Assembly: GCF_002278135.3 (NCBI RefSeq)
Contig: NZ_CP029425.2
Span: 7,416,001 to 7,480,000 of the forward strand
Reading direction: 5' to 3'
Length of the DNA stretch: 64,000 nucleotides
From: Bradyrhizobium ottawaense
GTDB taxonomy: Bacteria > Pseudomonadota > Alphaproteobacteria > Rhizobiales > Xanthobacteraceae
Part shown: positions 26,767-37,177 of the stretch, piece by piece
How positions within the stretch are numbered: the stretch's first letter is position 1
How the letters are laid out: each line of letters opens with the position of its first letter
Notes under the pieces: model-generated
Seen by the model: only the letters and a program-made list of their open reading frames with translations
What the model was told of the DNA's origin: nothing
Database searches by the model: none
Program-made: the position numbers and the translations under genes

Positions 26767-27126
26767 TCAGTCTGAATACTTCACTATCGTTCGAGTTCGC
26801 AACTGCCGCGTCTCTCGATGAGGGCCTACCGGGCGCTTGTTGAGCGATTGTCTCGGTGCATCGTTTTCGTTTGCCGCGGTTGGCATCATGCGCCGGCATT
26901 CGCGGTGCAAGTTTTTGAAATTGTCCCTAAGACAAAACATGGCCACGTCAACATCGCTACGGCCTGTAAAGCGGTCACAGAAGCGGATCACGTCTGATTT
27001 GCACGACGCCAAGACTTCCTCGGCTCGCCGATCTCGCGCGCGAGCGTGTCCTGTGCACCATGTCGCAGCGATCGCGATCGCAGCGAGGACGGCTGCAAAG
27101 CGATGCGCATTGCAAGTCCAGCCCAT
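26767..27126 (-). CDS. Small exported Cys-rich protein
   Basis: From the ATG of MGWTCNAHRF the product is 119 residues, with a signal peptide (AAVLAAIAIAATWCTGHARA). A mature domain follows, containing the spaced cysteines C-x7-C, a third Cys (AMFCLRDN) and a fourth (HRECRRMMP). The pattern CKSDVIRFC...CLRDNFKNLHREC resembles the bacterial cysteine-rich repeat family seen in many Bradyrhizobium periplasmic proteins of unknown role. The C-terminal tail is basic and probably disordered. No operon partner is evident. Confidence 0.55.
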   Translation of the reverse strand: MGWTCNAHRFAAVLAAIAIAATWCTGHARARDRRAEEVLASCKSDVIRFCDRFTGRSDVDVAMFCLRDNFKNLHRECRRMMPTAANENDAPRQSLNKRPVGPHRETRQLRTRTIVKYSD

Positions 27127-28337
27127 TCGTCGCTCTTGATTGACCAAACCCCTCATAAGACGCCTGTGCTTCTCTGTTTTTCTTTGCCCCGAGAGGTGAT
27201 CTGTTTACCGGATTGGAATGCCTCGGCAGCCATGAGTCTCGCTTCTCGCGGGCCGGCTGCAATGATTGCCGCGCTCCGAATCATTATCCCGCCACTCGCA
27301 ACACGCATTGCGAAGACCGCGACAAACAGAGATCGGCCGTTTAGCACTTATGTGCCCATGTTGGCTCCCAATATGGTTTTCTGCTTCGCCATGCCTACAA
27401 CCTGACGTTACGGTCGATTCAAGCACTTTGAGCGCGCGGGCACCGCATATCATCTCGGTCAGCGCTTTCGCCAAGCGACCGTCTACAGGCCTTCTCCGCC
27501 GAGTAGATCGGATGGCGCGTCAGTCGGATGGCATGGAGTTGTGCATCATTGACGAGCTCTACGGCCGCATATTCGCCAAAGCACGATCTCGAACGCGAGA
27601 GGCTTGGCATGATCCTTGGGTGCCGCCTCACGGCCCTGCATGTGCGGTTGGAGACGCGAGCGTCAAAGTCCTACAATAGGATGCGGCGATTTAAGACGCG
27701 GAGTGGAGACAGATAAAACGCCTCCCTTGCCGCTAACCGCCCAGTTATCACTTCGAACGGCACGCGGATTGCTGGGTAAGTATCAGCCAGTTGCCGGGAA
27801 GGAAGCGGCTCAGGCGGAGCCGGAGTTCCAATGAGACTTATTCGATTCATGTTAATCGACCTGGCGCTGATGCTGGTCGCACCTGAGAGTGCAGAGGCTA
27901 CGATCAGCTACTGGGCAGACTTCAAATCGGCTCGCGAAGCTGTGGGATCATTGATGCCGATTTCCGGCCGCGGGCCAGTATTCAGCTTTGGCGTGAGCCG
28001 GCATCTTTGCCCCCCAACCTCTCAAGCCGCGCCATTCAACATTCACCAGAAGGCCTCGGCCCGGCCAAGCAGACCAAAGACCTCGCGTTGCTGGAAAGGC
28101 GGCGCTTAACTCTTAAGGTAAGCGCGCCGGCCACCGTACCGATTGCCACGATCCACCGGCGTGGAGCTGCTCAACAAGGCTCCGGACTTGAAACCGCTCT
28201 GCACGCCTCCCTCCCACTTTATACCCTCTTGCGAGCAGCAGCGCCGTGCTGGAGCGGAATAGACTGGATGGCCAGCAGCATAACGATCACCTCCAGTGCA
28301 GCCGCTAGGCTCCTCACTTAGATGGAAGATACAGCAC
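27127..28337 (+). other. 1.2-kb stretch upstream of the modC-like gene
   Basis: Short frames only. Frames at 27831-28109 and 28007-28321 might be eroded transporter sequence, since a modB gene would be expected before modC, but I cannot align them convincingly to ModA or ModB. Confidence 0.4.
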
Positions 28338-29447
28338 ATGGGCGGGTTCACCAAAGAAGCCAAGAAGGGCTATATTGAGGTTGCCTTCAACGGCTCGCTC
28401 GCGAGCATTCTGCTTGATACGCAGTTCAGCGTACCGGCCAAAGGCGTCACAGCGATTTTTGGTCCGCCTGGGTGCGGCAAAACTACACTCGCGCGCTGCA
28501 TCGCTGGCGTGCAGCGTCTGCCGAATGGCTTCTGTGCGATTGATGGGGAGATTTGGCAAGATGAGACGACGTTTCGACCGCCTCATCTGCGTCGCGTCGC
28601 ATATGTATTTCAGCTACCGATCCTCTCTTCTCATTTGTCGGTACGACGCACCCTTTTATACAACGCGTCAAACTCGGAACCGACACTGATCGATTTTGAT
28701 GGTGTGGTCGAATTGCTCGGCTTGGCGCCACTGCTCGAGCGTACGCCATCACATCTTTCCAAGACCGAGCGGCAGCGACTTGCCCTTGGCAGTGCGCTGC
28801 TAGGCCAGCCTCGGCTACTCCTGCTGGACGATCCACTCATTGTGCGCGACCGCTCCGCCAAATGCGAGATCCTGCCATTTCTCGAACGCATCCTGCAATC
28901 GCTTGCGTTGCCGATGATCTACATCAGCCATGACATCACCGATATCGAACGTCTCGCCGATCATCTCGTCATGATGAAAGATGGCACCGTGACTGCGGCC
29001 GGTCCGCTCAATGTCACCCAGAGCGACCCGGCGCTCGCCAGCCGCAGTGAAGCGGCAATCTGTCTGGATACTATGGTCGGCGGTTATGACGGGCGCTACG
29101 GGCTGGTCAAGCTCCGCCTCAAATCCGCGCGCTTTCTGATACCAGCAGTACCGCTAAGGCCGGGCGCAAGGCTGCGGCTGCGCATCGCTGCCGGCGACGT
29201 CAGCATTGCGTGCGAACCTCCGCGCGCAAGCTCTATCCTCAATGTATTTCGAGCACGCATAACGGCCTCTCTGCCGCACGGCGATGCTGAGGTCACCTTG
29301 GTTCTGACCCTTGAAACTGGCCACTCTGGCGTGCCGCTTTTGGCGCGCATCACGCGCCGCTCCTTTGATGCCCTACGGCTCAGTATTGGAGCGGAAGTAT
29401 TCGCGGAAGAGCTATGCGGGAAACTGGGTGATGACGGAATGAGATAG
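28338..29447 (+). CDS. ModC-like molybdate ABC transporter ATPase, degenerate and 3'-altered
   Basis: The domain order is that of ModC, an ATPase domain plus C-terminal TOBE domain (FRARITASLPHGDAEVTLVL). Walker A is intact (GPPGCGKTTLARC). The ABC signature, normally LSGGE, reads LSKTERQRLALG. Walker B reads LLLLDDPLIVRD, with Asp in place of the catalytic Glu and a changed D-loop. The H-loop YISHD is kept. The last 13 or so codons come from the left end of the IS256 element at 29406. No modA or modB is visible. It is either a decaying transporter gene or an ATPase with altered activity. Confidence 0.7.
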   Translation: MGGFTKEAKKGYIEVAFNGSLASILLDTQFSVPAKGVTAIFGPPGCGKTTLARCIAGVQRLPNGFCAIDGEIWQDETTFRPPHLRRVAYVFQLPILSSHLSVRRTLLYNASNSEPTLIDFDGVVELLGLAPLLERTPSHLSKTERQRLALGSALLGQPRLLLLDDPLIVRDRSAKCEILPFLERILQSLALPMIYISHDITDIERLADHLVMMKDGTVTAAGPLNVTQSDPALASRSEAAICLDTMVGGYDGRYGLVKLRLKSARFLIPAVPLRPGARLRLRIAAGDVSIACEPPRASSILNVFRARITASLPHGDAEVTLVLTLETGHSGVPLLARITRRSFDALRLSIGAEVFAEELCGKLGDDGMR

Positions 29448-30806
29448 GCGGCGTATCGAGGCGGGTGTCGAGCCTGCCAGAACCTCAAGGAGAGCGATAC
29501 GCCATGAACGAGCATAGCAACATTGTCCCACTGCGTCAGCCCGATGAGATCGACGATCCACTGACGAATATTTTGCGATCTGGTGCTCGGCAGCTGCTTG
29601 CGCAGGCTGTCGAGATGGAAGCCGAGGCGTTTCTCGCCGCGATGAAGGGCTTGAAGCTTCCCGATGGCCGCGACCGCCTCGTGCGGCACGGCCATGGTCC
29701 AGTGCGGACGATCCAGACGGGGATCGGCGCCGTCGAAGTCGCCCGGGTAAAGATTCGCGATCGCGCGGTGACCAGCGATGGCGAGCGGATCCGCTTCACC
29801 TCGGCGATCCTGCCGTTGTGGGCACGGCGCACGAAGAGCTTGGATGCACTTTTGCCGGTTCTGTACCTGCGAGGCATCTCGACGGGCGACTTCCAGGAGG
29901 CGCTGGCGGCGCTCCTGGGCAAGGATGCGCCGAATCTTTCTCCGGCGGTGGTTTCCAGACTGACGACGGAGTGGCAGCTCGAGTACGAGCGTTGGCAGAA
30001 GCGCGATCTGTCGGCGCGCCGGTACGTATACGTGTGGGCGGACGGCGTCTTCCTGCAGGCTCGCATGGAAGACCACAGCGAATGCATGCTGGTGCTGATC
30101 GGCGCGACGCCGGAAGGCAAGAAGGAACTCATCGGCTTCCAGGTCGGCGTGCGCGAGAGCACGCAGAGCTGGCACGAACTGCTCGTCGAGGCGAAAACCC
30201 GTGGGCTGAAGATCGCCCCGGAAATCGCCGTCGGTGACGGCGCGCTCGGCTTCTGGAAGGCGCTCGACGAGGTCTTTCCCGCCACGCGACATCAGCGGTG
30301 CTGGGTGCACAAAACCGCGAATATCTTGAACAAAGTCGCAGTGTCGGTACAGGCCAGCATGAAGAAGGATCTGCGCGAGGTCTATTTGGCGTCCAACCGA
30401 GCTTCGGCCGAAGTGGCGATCGATGTCTTTGCCGAGAAATACGGAGCGAAGTACGACAAGGCGGTCGAGTGCCTGACGAAAGATCGCGACGCAATGCTTG
30501 CGTTCTACGAATTCCCCGCCGAGCATTGGGACCACTTGCGGACGACGAATCCCATCGAAAGCGTGTTCGCGACGGTCCGGCACAGAACGGTGCGCACGAA
30601 AGGTTCGTTATCGTCAACGACTGCCAAGTTGATGGTGTTCAAGCTGCTCTGCGCCGCATCAAAGACCTGGCGGCGGCTGAAAGGCACAAATCAGTTGCCG
30701 AAGGTCAGCGCAGGTGTCAGATTCGAAAACGGCATCGAGGTCATCCAAGTGCCGGAAAACCACGCCGCCTGATCGCCTCGTCACCCAAAATCCCGCATAG
30801 CTCTTC
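29406..30806 (+). mobile_element. IS256-family insertion sequence
   Basis: About 1.4 kb with imperfect inverted ends: the left end reads GAAGAGCTATGCGGGAAACT, and the right end, complemented, reads GAAGAGCTATGCGGGATTTT. It carries one transposase gene and is inserted in the 3' end of the modC-like gene. I see no convincing 8-9 bp target duplication, so flanking sequence may have been rearranged. Confidence 0.85.
29504..30772 (+). CDS. IS256-family transposase
   Basis: The ATG at 29504, preceded by AAGGAG, gives a 422-residue mutator-type transposase. The hallmarks are YVYVWADGVFLQARMEDHSE (first catalytic Asp), IAVGDGALGFWKAL (second Asp), HQRCWVHKTANIL and TTNPIESVFATVRHRT near the final Glu. 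The gene appears intact. Confidence 0.95.
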   Translation: MNEHSNIVPLRQPDEIDDPLTNILRSGARQLLAQAVEMEAEAFLAAMKGLKLPDGRDRLVRHGHGPVRTIQTGIGAVEVARVKIRDRAVTSDGERIRFTSAILPLWARRTKSLDALLPVLYLRGISTGDFQEALAALLGKDAPNLSPAVVSRLTTEWQLEYERWQKRDLSARRYVYVWADGVFLQARMEDHSECMLVLIGATPEGKKELIGFQVGVRESTQSWHELLVEAKTRGLKIAPEIAVGDGALGFWKALDEVFPATRHQRCWVHKTANILNKVAVSVQASMKKDLREVYLASNRASAEVAIDVFAEKYGAKYDKAVECLTKDRDAMLAFYEFPAEHWDHLRTTNPIESVFATVRHRTVRTKGSLSSTTAKLMVFKLLCAASKTWRRLKGTNQLPKVSAGVRFENGIEVIQVPENHAA

Positions 30807-31738
30807 GCGGAAGTCGCGCGCGCCGTTCCGCTCGGGCTGCCGAGCGGTGGCTTGCAAGGCCTGCCACATCCCCATGAGCACCTTGGACGGCTATGTCTGG
30901 ACGCGAGAAACACACCAGCAAGATCGCGGCCATCATCGATAGTCTAGATGAGATAGATTCGAATAGCGCTCCGGGCAGTTCTTTACCTGCCAAAGACGAT
31001 CTTGAGGCTACCTGCCGATTCCGCTTTGGATGTCGCGCAGCGAGGAAGGCATCACCTTACAGGTGCAGCGGCACTCGAGGGGGGCACACACATTATGCTC
31101 GCAAGCGAACGTTGCGAGGGGAGAACAGATCTCGATTTCCCAACCGTTCGGCAGCAGAACAATCCGGTCTTGACAAAAACGGTTGCCGAGGCTGCGCCCG
31201 CCGTCTCCCGGGCGCTTCGCAGCAGGACCCCATCTCCTTGCGATCAGCAAATTCGCCAAACAACGGGAATGAGCTGACCGGACCTGCGCGCCGAATCGTT
31301 ACGATAGCCAGGCGTACCGGACTTAACAGACGTTCCGAAAAACATGCCTTGCGGCCGGCGCCGTTCAACCCCAGCTGCGGCTATTGGTCGGAACGATACC
31401 GGGCGGCGCACGCCCATCGAAACCCTTCGCCATTTGCGGAAGCCGCCTTAGCTCCCGCGTCCGCTGCTGCGCCGCCTCGATGCCTTGCGAACGCGCCGAT
31501 TGTGGACCTTGAACGGCACGACGTCGCAGTTACCAGCGGCGAGCGCCAAACTGCCATAGCCCGGCCAGGCCGGCTGTGCAGTGCCTACCGGTCGGGGACG
31601 AGATTGCTTCGGTTTAGGTCTGGCTGCCGTCTTCCCGCCAACCGCGTAGCCAGCGCCCGTGTACTTTCGTGCTCAAAGGCGCCTGTATCCAAGCCGCTGG
31701 GCTGGTCTTGTTGCGCCAATTCTAGGTCTAAGAATGCG
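30807..31738 (+). other. Stretch between IS256 and ahpC without a supported gene
   Basis: Open frames at 30893-31849 and 31002-31277 exist but lack domains or good starts. The last part contains the ahpC promoter. Confidence 0.45.
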
Positions 31739-31754
31739 TGGCATATGGTTTGCG
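31739..31754 (+). promoter_or_regulatory. Sigma-54 (-24/-12) promoter upstream of ahpC
   Basis: TGGCATATGGTTTGCG matches TGGCAYG-N4-TTGCW with correct GG-N10-GC spacing, 47 bp before the ahpC ATG. I found no clear NifA site (TGT-N10-ACA) close upstream. Confidence 0.65.
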
Positions 31755-31800
31755 CCACCAGTGAGGTCACGATCTACAAAAGCAAGTTTGTGAGGACACC

Positions 31801-32355
31801 ATGCTCGGAATTGGAAGTCAGTTGCCGCCATTCGACATCACAGGCGTGAAGCCCGGTTTTCAAGCGCAGGAAGAGGAAGGGCAGAGTGCGTTTGAGACGC
31901 TGACCGAAATGAGCTTTCCGGAGAAATGGAAGATCATCTTCTTTTACCCAAAGGACTTTACCTTCGTCTGCCCGACAGAGATCGCAGAATTTGCTCGGCT
32001 TTCCAAGGAATTCGCTGACCGAGATGCGGTTGTACTGGGTGGCTCGACTGACAACGAGTTCTGCAAGCTTGCTTGGCGGCGCTCACATGTCGACCTGCAC
32101 AATCTACCAATCTGGCAATTTGCCGACACAAAGGGAACGCTCGTCGATGGCCTCGGGGTGCGTTCACCCGAAGGGGTTGCCTATCGTTATACCTTCATTG
32201 TTGACCCCCAAAACACGATTCAGCACGTCTATGCGACCAATCTGAGTGTGGGCCGCAGTCCTAAGGACACACTCCGCGTTCTAGACGCGCTGCAAACCGA
32301 CGAGCTCTGTCCCTGCAACCGCGAAATCGGCGGGGAAACACTGAAGGTTGCGTGA
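31801..32355 (+). CDS. ahpC: Alkyl hydroperoxide reductase AhpC (2-Cys peroxiredoxin)
   Basis: A 184-residue thioredoxin-fold peroxidase that reduces hydrogen peroxide, organic peroxides and peroxynitrite in the cytoplasm. The peroxidatic cysteine is C57 in FYPKDFTFVCPTE, and the resolving cysteine lies in ELCPCN near the C terminus. The paired ahpD follows after 6 bp; AhpD normally reduces AhpC of this type. The sigma-54 promoter upstream would place it in the nitrogen-fixing regulon, sensible because nitrogenase and leghaemoglobin generate oxidants. Confidence 0.95.
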   Translation: MLGIGSQLPPFDITGVKPGFQAQEEEGQSAFETLTEMSFPEKWKIIFFYPKDFTFVCPTEIAEFARLSKEFADRDAVVLGGSTDNEFCKLAWRRSHVDLHNLPIWQFADTKGTLVDGLGVRSPEGVAYRYTFIVDPQNTIQHVYATNLSVGRSPKDTLRVLDALQTDELCPCNREIGGETLKVA

Positions 32356-32361
32356 CGCAGC

Positions 32362-32910
32362 ATGTCGCCGATCGAACAAATCTACGACAAGATTCCCGAT
32401 TTCGCGAAGGATGTCAGGATTAACTTGACCTCCTTGATGGCCGATGAGACGCTTTCGCCGCGGCGAAAATACGGGGTGCTGGTAGCGAGTGCAGTTGCCA
32501 CCCGCAATTCAGCCCTGATTGCCGCGGTGGAATCGGCAGCCTCGGGCGTGATGACATCTGTGGCGATCGCCGCAGCGAAAGCTGCGGCCTCCGTAGTGGT
32601 AATGAACAATGTCTACTACCGCTTCGTTCACCTCGCTTCCAACCCAGAATACAAGACGATGCCGCCGCGGCTGCGCATGGACGTGATTGGCAATCCCGGC
32701 GTGGACAAGTCCGATTTCGAGCTGTGGTCGCTTGCTGTCTCCTCCATAAACGGCTGCGGTATCTGCATTGATGCCCATGAGAGGACATTGAGAGCCGCGG
32801 GCGTCAATTCGGAGACGATCCAGACCGCCGTGCGCTTTGCTGCGATCACACAGTCAGTGGCGATCGCACTCGAGGCCGCTGGGCCTGCCTCCCCTCAGGC
32901 AGGAGACTGA
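32362..32910 (+). CDS. ahpD: AhpD alkylhydroperoxidase, reductant of AhpC
   Basis: A 182-residue AhpD/CMD-family protein with the redox motif C132-G-I-C135 followed by IDAHE, the conserved proton-relay His. It is co-transcribed with ahpC and links AhpC to a dihydrolipoamide-type electron source in known systems. The N-terminal helical region and length are normal for AhpD. Confidence 0.93.
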   Translation: MSPIEQIYDKIPDFAKDVRINLTSLMADETLSPRRKYGVLVASAVATRNSALIAAVESAASGVMTSVAIAAAKAAASVVVMNNVYYRFVHLASNPEYKTMPPRLRMDVIGNPGVDKSDFELWSLAVSSINGCGICIDAHERTLRAAGVNSETIQTAVRFAAITQSVAIALEAAGPASPQAGD

Positions 32911-32937
32911 TCTTTTCTCTGCCATCAGATCGACGGC

Positions 32938-32975
32938 ATCGTGGCGCTACTCAGTGGCGCCACAACGAGCCTTTT
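32938..32975 (+). terminator. Possible terminator after ahpD
   Basis: GTGGCGC and GCGCCAC form a 7-bp stem (extendable outward with a mismatch) around a 9-base loop, followed by AACGAGCCTTTT. It lies between the convergent ahpCD and fixBCX operons. Confidence 0.45.
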
Positions 32976-33121
32976 GCTGCTTATCTGCATGTCACGTCTT
33001 GCGTCGCGTTGCGATGACGGGTGTCTTCTCAAACAACCCGGCGCTATGCAGGTGACAGTGAGCGCGCCACAGATACAGTGAGATTGCGTCGGCTAACGCC
33101 GCACCACCCTTCGCTCTGTCA

Positions 33122-33418
33122 TCACCCAAACTTGAACAGAACACCATATCCGCCGCGCGGGTGGCTCCATTCGATGTCGCCGGTCGGCTCGGCGATCACG
33201 CGGCAGGTACCGCATTCAATGCAGCCATCAACTGTAACTTCGACCTGGCCGTTGTCGTTGAGCTCGTAGCATCGCGCCGGGCAGGCCTTCAAAAGTGTGA
33301 GGAGCTGCGGCGATGGCGTCTTGTGCGCACGTACCCTGACGTGAGGGTGCCCGGCGTCGACAAGATAACGGTTGTAGTACAGCTTGTCTTCGACGCGCAC
33401 GGAGGGTTCGACATTCAT
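33122..33418 (-). CDS. fixX: Ferredoxin-like protein FixX
   Basis: FixX is the small iron-sulfur partner of FixABC, the electron-bifurcating complex that feeds electrons to nitrogenase. From the ATG of MNVEPSVRV it is 98 residues, with CPARC and C-I-E-C-G-T-C motifs for the cluster. It lies 38 bp after fixC in the order fixB-fixC-fixX. fixA is not in the window, as in Bradyrhizobium where fixA is elsewhere. Confidence 0.95.
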   Translation of the reverse strand: MNVEPSVRVEDKLYYNRYLVDAGHPHVRVRAHKTPSPQLLTLLKACPARCYELNDNGQVEVTVDGCIECGTCRVIAEPTGDIEWSHPRGGYGVLFKFG

Positions 33419-33456
33419 GCTTTTGCCTTCCACTGTTGGACTTCACACTGTCGCGA

Positions 33457-34764
33457 TCACCGCCAGGCCCTGGCAAAACGGTAAGCATCGCCGACCAGAC
33501 CTGACCATGACCGCGTCTTGACAAAGGATTTGAGGCTCGCCTTCTCCTTCTCAACCTTGGGCGTACCATCGACGCGCACAAAGTTCTGCATCGCCTTGGA
33601 GATAAGCTGCGGATAAGTGAGAAAGAAATTTTCGGAGTGGGTATGCATGAGGGGTGGCAAATCCTTGTACTTCTTGAGATCTTTGATGACGAAAGAATCG
33701 TCCAACATCTTTTTGTAGATTGAGAGATTTGTTGCACTCATCGGTTCGCCGCGCGATTTGACCAGACCTATCGCTTCGGCCGCGATACGGCCCGATGTCA
33801 TCGCGAGATTGGAGCCCTCACGATGAACGGCATTGTTGAGTTGGGCGGCATCGCCCACGACGACCCAGCCCTCCCCATAAAGCTGTGGGATCGATTTGTA
33901 ACCGCCTTCGGGAATGAGATGCGCCGAATATTCCTTTACTTCGGACCCTGCTATCAGTGGCGCCACAGAGGGATGCCTTTTGAATTCATCGAGCAGGCCA
34001 TACGGCGTTTGGCCCGTGCGTTGGAAGTCGGCGACGAGACAACCGATGCCAAGCGAAATGCACTCTTTGTTGGCGTAGATGAAACCCATCCCGGTCATGC
34101 CGCGGGAAATGGTACCGGCAGCCTCTATCACGACGCCTTCATCCCCCTTAAGATTGAAGCGTGCTTCGATGGTTTCACGGGGCAAGAAGTGCATTTCCTT
34201 CACCGCGAGCGCAACGTTATCGGGTGCCGGACGGGCGCGCAGGCCCGCACGCGTGCCGAGCAAGCCATTGACCCCTTCGGCCAGAACGACGACGTCAGCA
34301 TGTATCTCGCCGTCACGGCGATCTGTACGAACACCGACGACCCTGTTACGATCGTCCTGCGCGAGCTCTGTGACGGTGGTCTCGCAAAGCACGATCGCGC
34401 CAGCTTCCCGCACCTTTGAAGAAAACCATTTGTCAAACTGGGCGCGTATAATCGTATAGCGGTTCGGCCTCTGCTCGTTGAAGTCCTCCGAACGGTAGTG
34501 CATGCCGACATGCGAGCGATCGTCCATCATCCAGAACCGCTGTTCGATCAGGTGGCGTTCGAGTGGCGCCTCCTCTCGAAACTCGGGGATCAGCTTTTCC
34601 ATCATGTCGGCATAGAGGATGGCCCCCTGCACATTTTTCGATCCGGGATATTCGCCCCGCTCGAGCTGCAGCACCTTCATGCCCTGTTTGGCCATCGTCA
34701 ATGCCGCCGCGTTGCCGGCCATACCGGCTCCGACCACGATCGCATCGAATCTCTCTTCAATCAT
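33457..34764 (-). CDS. fixC: Electron-transfer flavoprotein-quinone oxidoreductase FixC
   Basis: FixC is the membrane-associated FAD protein of the FixABCX complex. The 435-residue product has the N-terminal dinucleotide-binding motif [19 protein letters not shown] at about 11-30 and the second FAD motif [20 protein letters not shown] near residues 300-320. The ATG at 34764 is preceded by GAGGAG. Neighbours fixB and fixX are 11 and 38 bp away. Confidence 0.96.
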   Translation of the reverse strand: MIEERFDAIVVGAGMAGNAAALTMAKQGMKVLQLERGEYPGSKNVQGAILYADMMEKLIPEFREEAPLERHLIEQRFWMMDDRSHVGMHYRSEDFNEQRPNRYTIIRAQFDKWFSSKVREAGAIVLCETTVTELAQDDRNRVVGVRTDRRDGEIHADVVVLAEGVNGLLGTRAGLRARPAPDNVALAVKEMHFLPRETIEARFNLKGDEGVVIEAAGTISRGMTGMGFIYANKECISLGIGCLVADFQRTGQTPYGLLDEFKRHPSVAPLIAGSEVKEYSAHLIPEGGYKSIPQLYGEGWVVVGDAAQLNNAVHREGSNLAMTSGRIAAEAIGLVKSRGEPMSATNLSIYKKMLDDSFVIKDLKKYKDLPPLMHTHSENFFLTYPQLISKAMQNFVRVDGTPKVEKEKASLKSFVKTRSWSGLVGDAYRFARAWR

Positions 34765-34775
34765 CAATATCTCCT

Positions 34776-35885
34776 CTAGACCGCGATCCTGGCGCGCGAA
34801 TCTGGCAGAAGCCGCGCGCGAAATGCAGCCGTCAGGGCTGGCAACAATTGCATAGCATCACTGACGATCGCGAGATGGGCGAAGTCGAAGATCGGAGCGT
34901 TTTTGTCCGTGTTAACGGCGACGATCAGATCCGCGCCCTCGACGCCGACCCGGTGCTGGATCGCACCGGAAATGCCCGCGGCAATATAGAGCTTCGGCCG
35001 GATGGTTTTGCCTGTCTGACCGATTTGCCGGTCAGACGTAACCCAGCCCTTTTGCACGAGAGGACGCGAGCAGCCATATTCAGCCCCAAGCAGAGCTGCG
35101 AGCTCGCGTACCAACCGGAAGTTCTCAGGCGATCCCAGTCCAAGGCCGCCCGCAACCACAACATCGGCATAGGCCAGAGTGGAAGTTTCTGCATCGCGGT
35201 CGGGTAGGAAGGACAATACTTTCGTGACTATATCGTCTTCTACAAGGCCGAGCGGATGAACGACGATACGAGCGGCATCGCGCATAACGCGTGCAGGCAT
35301 CGGCATCACTCGCGGGCGGACCGTGGCCATCTGCGGGCGGTAATTCAAGGTATAGATTGTGCAGAGCAACGAGCCGCCAAAAGTTGGCCGCGTCGCCGCA
35401 AGTGAACCGTCGGCGTCCACGTCCAGCGTGGTGCAGTCGGCAGTAAGCCCCGTCGATAGATTCGTCGCCACGGAACCTGCGAGATCGCGACCAAGCGTCG
35501 TGGCACCCAACAGTAATATCTCGGGCTTGTAGGTGTTGACGAGTTCGGTGAGCGCTTTCGTATAAGATTCGTTGCGGTAATCCGACAACACATTGTCGCT
35601 CACGAGATAGGCCAGATCGGCGCCGTAGCAAAAGGCTTCAAGTGCGGCGTTGCGTGTGTGCTGCCCCTCCGGACCGACAACGACAGCGGCAAGATTCACC
35701 TTTAGCCTGTCGGCAAGACCACGCCCCGCACCCATGAGCTCCCAGGAAACGGGATGCACTTGGCCCCGCTCCAGCTCGACGAAGACCCAGACGTGCTTGT
35801 ACGACTTGAAGTGCTCCGGCAGTTCTTTTTTGGCTGCTCCGCGGCCGGCCCCTGCTGGCATCGCCGTTTTGCTGACCTTGCTCAT
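34776..35885 (-). CDS. fixB: Electron-transfer flavoprotein alpha subunit FixB
   Basis: The 369-residue EtfA-type subunit of FixABCX. The C-terminal FAD-binding domain is visible: [39 protein letters not shown]. The N-terminal domain begins [20 protein letters not shown]. No sigma-54 promoter is visible directly upstream, so transcription probably comes through from nifH-nifQ-nifW. Confidence 0.96.
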   Translation of the reverse strand: MSKVSKTAMPAGAGRGAAKKELPEHFKSYKHVWVFVELERGQVHPVSWELMGAGRGLADRLKVNLAAVVVGPEGQHTRNAALEAFCYGADLAYLVSDNVLSDYRNESYTKALTELVNTYKPEILLLGATTLGRDLAGSVATNLSTGLTADCTTLDVDADGSLAATRPTFGGSLLCTIYTLNYRPQMATVRPRVMPMPARVMRDAARIVVHPLGLVEDDIVTKVLSFLPDRDAETSTLAYADVVVAGGLGLGSPENFRLVRELAALLGAEYGCSRPLVQKGWVTSDRQIGQTGKTIRPKLYIAAGISGAIQHRVGVEGADLIVAVNTDKNAPIFDFAHLAIVSDAMQLLPALTAAFRARLLPDSRARIAV

Positions 35886-36835
35886 AGTCTAAATTCCTCT
35901 GGAGATAGGCGCGCCCGCGCCACGGGTTGCTTTTTCGCTTTCGTTAACCGAAGTTCACTTTTGGCCGGCAAGTGGCTGGCTGCTCTGCCCGCCTGCGCGC
36001 TCGGACCAGTCGCACCACAATACGCGTCGTCGCAATTGGCGCACCCATTCGGCCGGCTTTGGAGGGATCTTGCAAACTGAATCCTTGGGTGCCGGGCTCG
36101 ACGAGCGCCACCGTGGCCGGCCAGGACGAGGTGATCCTGACCGGCCACTTCCATGCCTTAGTTGACTAGTCCGTTCGCGGCGCCTCGCCGGTACCATCGA
36201 TGGAGGTCCTGGCAAGGCTTCTGTCACGCGACCGTGCCGAGCCTCCAGCGCTGGCACTCCGTGTGGGAGGAGGGCACCACTTTTCGTAGCGCAGTTTCTA
36301 TCTGCGATGAGATGCAGACACATTTGAGCGGGATCGGGGGCCGATTTGATGCGGACGCTACTGTGCATAGCCGCCGCAAGAGCCGCGCGAAGGGGACACC
36401 TATTATTGACTACCATCTCACCGTCACTACGAAACTGCGACCGCGTCAAAGACCGTTGCGAACAGACCTGACGGCATCGTAGGCCTCGATATGATGCCGC
36501 AGGGGGGCTCGGCAGGCAATGTAAGCAGCATCATGGGTCCTCCTTCAAACTCACCGCGGGCGCCACCATCTGTCGGCATCGATGATCAGATCAGCAGGAC
36601 AACAGCAAGTGTCGTACCAGTTGCAAAGACGATTGAAGTCAGTGGGACGTATTGGCTTGCGCCACACATCAAACAGCTGCTGATACCTGGTCACGAATAA
36701 TCCGGACATGGGTCGGGAATACGACAGCCGTTGGCCGGGCCATGACTAAGAGACTTGCCGCGATAAATAGAAAGCCGCATTAACGGAGCGCCTCGGCGTC
36801 CGCCGGACAGACTTCGCTTACAGTGGAACGCTAGG
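35886..36835 (-). other. 950-bp gap between nifW and fixB
   Basis: No recognisable gene, nor a sigma-54 site. A gap this long inside the nifH-nifQ-nifW-fixBCX unit suggests inserted or eroded sequence. Confidence 0.5.
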
Positions 36836-37177
36836 TCACTTCAACTCGCTCAAAGGAACGAAGGCCGCAGCCTTCTTGGAGTCTGAGACGGCATCCTTCA
36901 AAACCTTGAACACTCGCTCGTCGATCGGTGACGATGCCACGAAATCTCCATATGCCCGTTCCAGCATCGCCTTGCATCGAGTTCTGATTTCCGGCTCTGC
37001 GGCACCAGCAAATTTCTCCTGTGCGAGGTATTGTCCCATGCGCTTCAAAATGTGAAGGCGCGCGACATTCACGATCTTAGGGTCGTACTCGACGCCAAGC
37101 AGCGAAAAAAACTCCTCTGCCGATGAGGCCTTGCCGAGTCGATCTAGAATACCGGTTGCTGGGGATGAGCTGATCAT
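36836..37177 (-). CDS. nifW: Nitrogenase stabilising protein NifW
   Basis: NifW is a cytoplasmic protein that helps protect or mature the MoFe protein. The 113-residue product shows the family pattern: LGKASSAEEFFSLLGVEYDP, LHILKRMGQYLA and RAYGDFVASSPIDERVFKVL. Length and order (nifQ, nifW, fixB) fit Bradyrhizobium. Confidence 0.94.
   Translation of the reverse strand: MISSSPATGILDRLGKASSAEEFFSLLGVEYDPKIVNVARLHILKRMGQYLAQEKFAGAAEPEIRTRCKAMLERAYGDFVASSPIDERVFKVLKDAVSDSKKAAAFVPLSELK

Noticed and set aside
29096-30583. A 495-codon minus-strand open frame across modC and IS256
   Set aside because: It is the antisense shadow of the IS256 transposase, whose own frame has all catalytic motifs.
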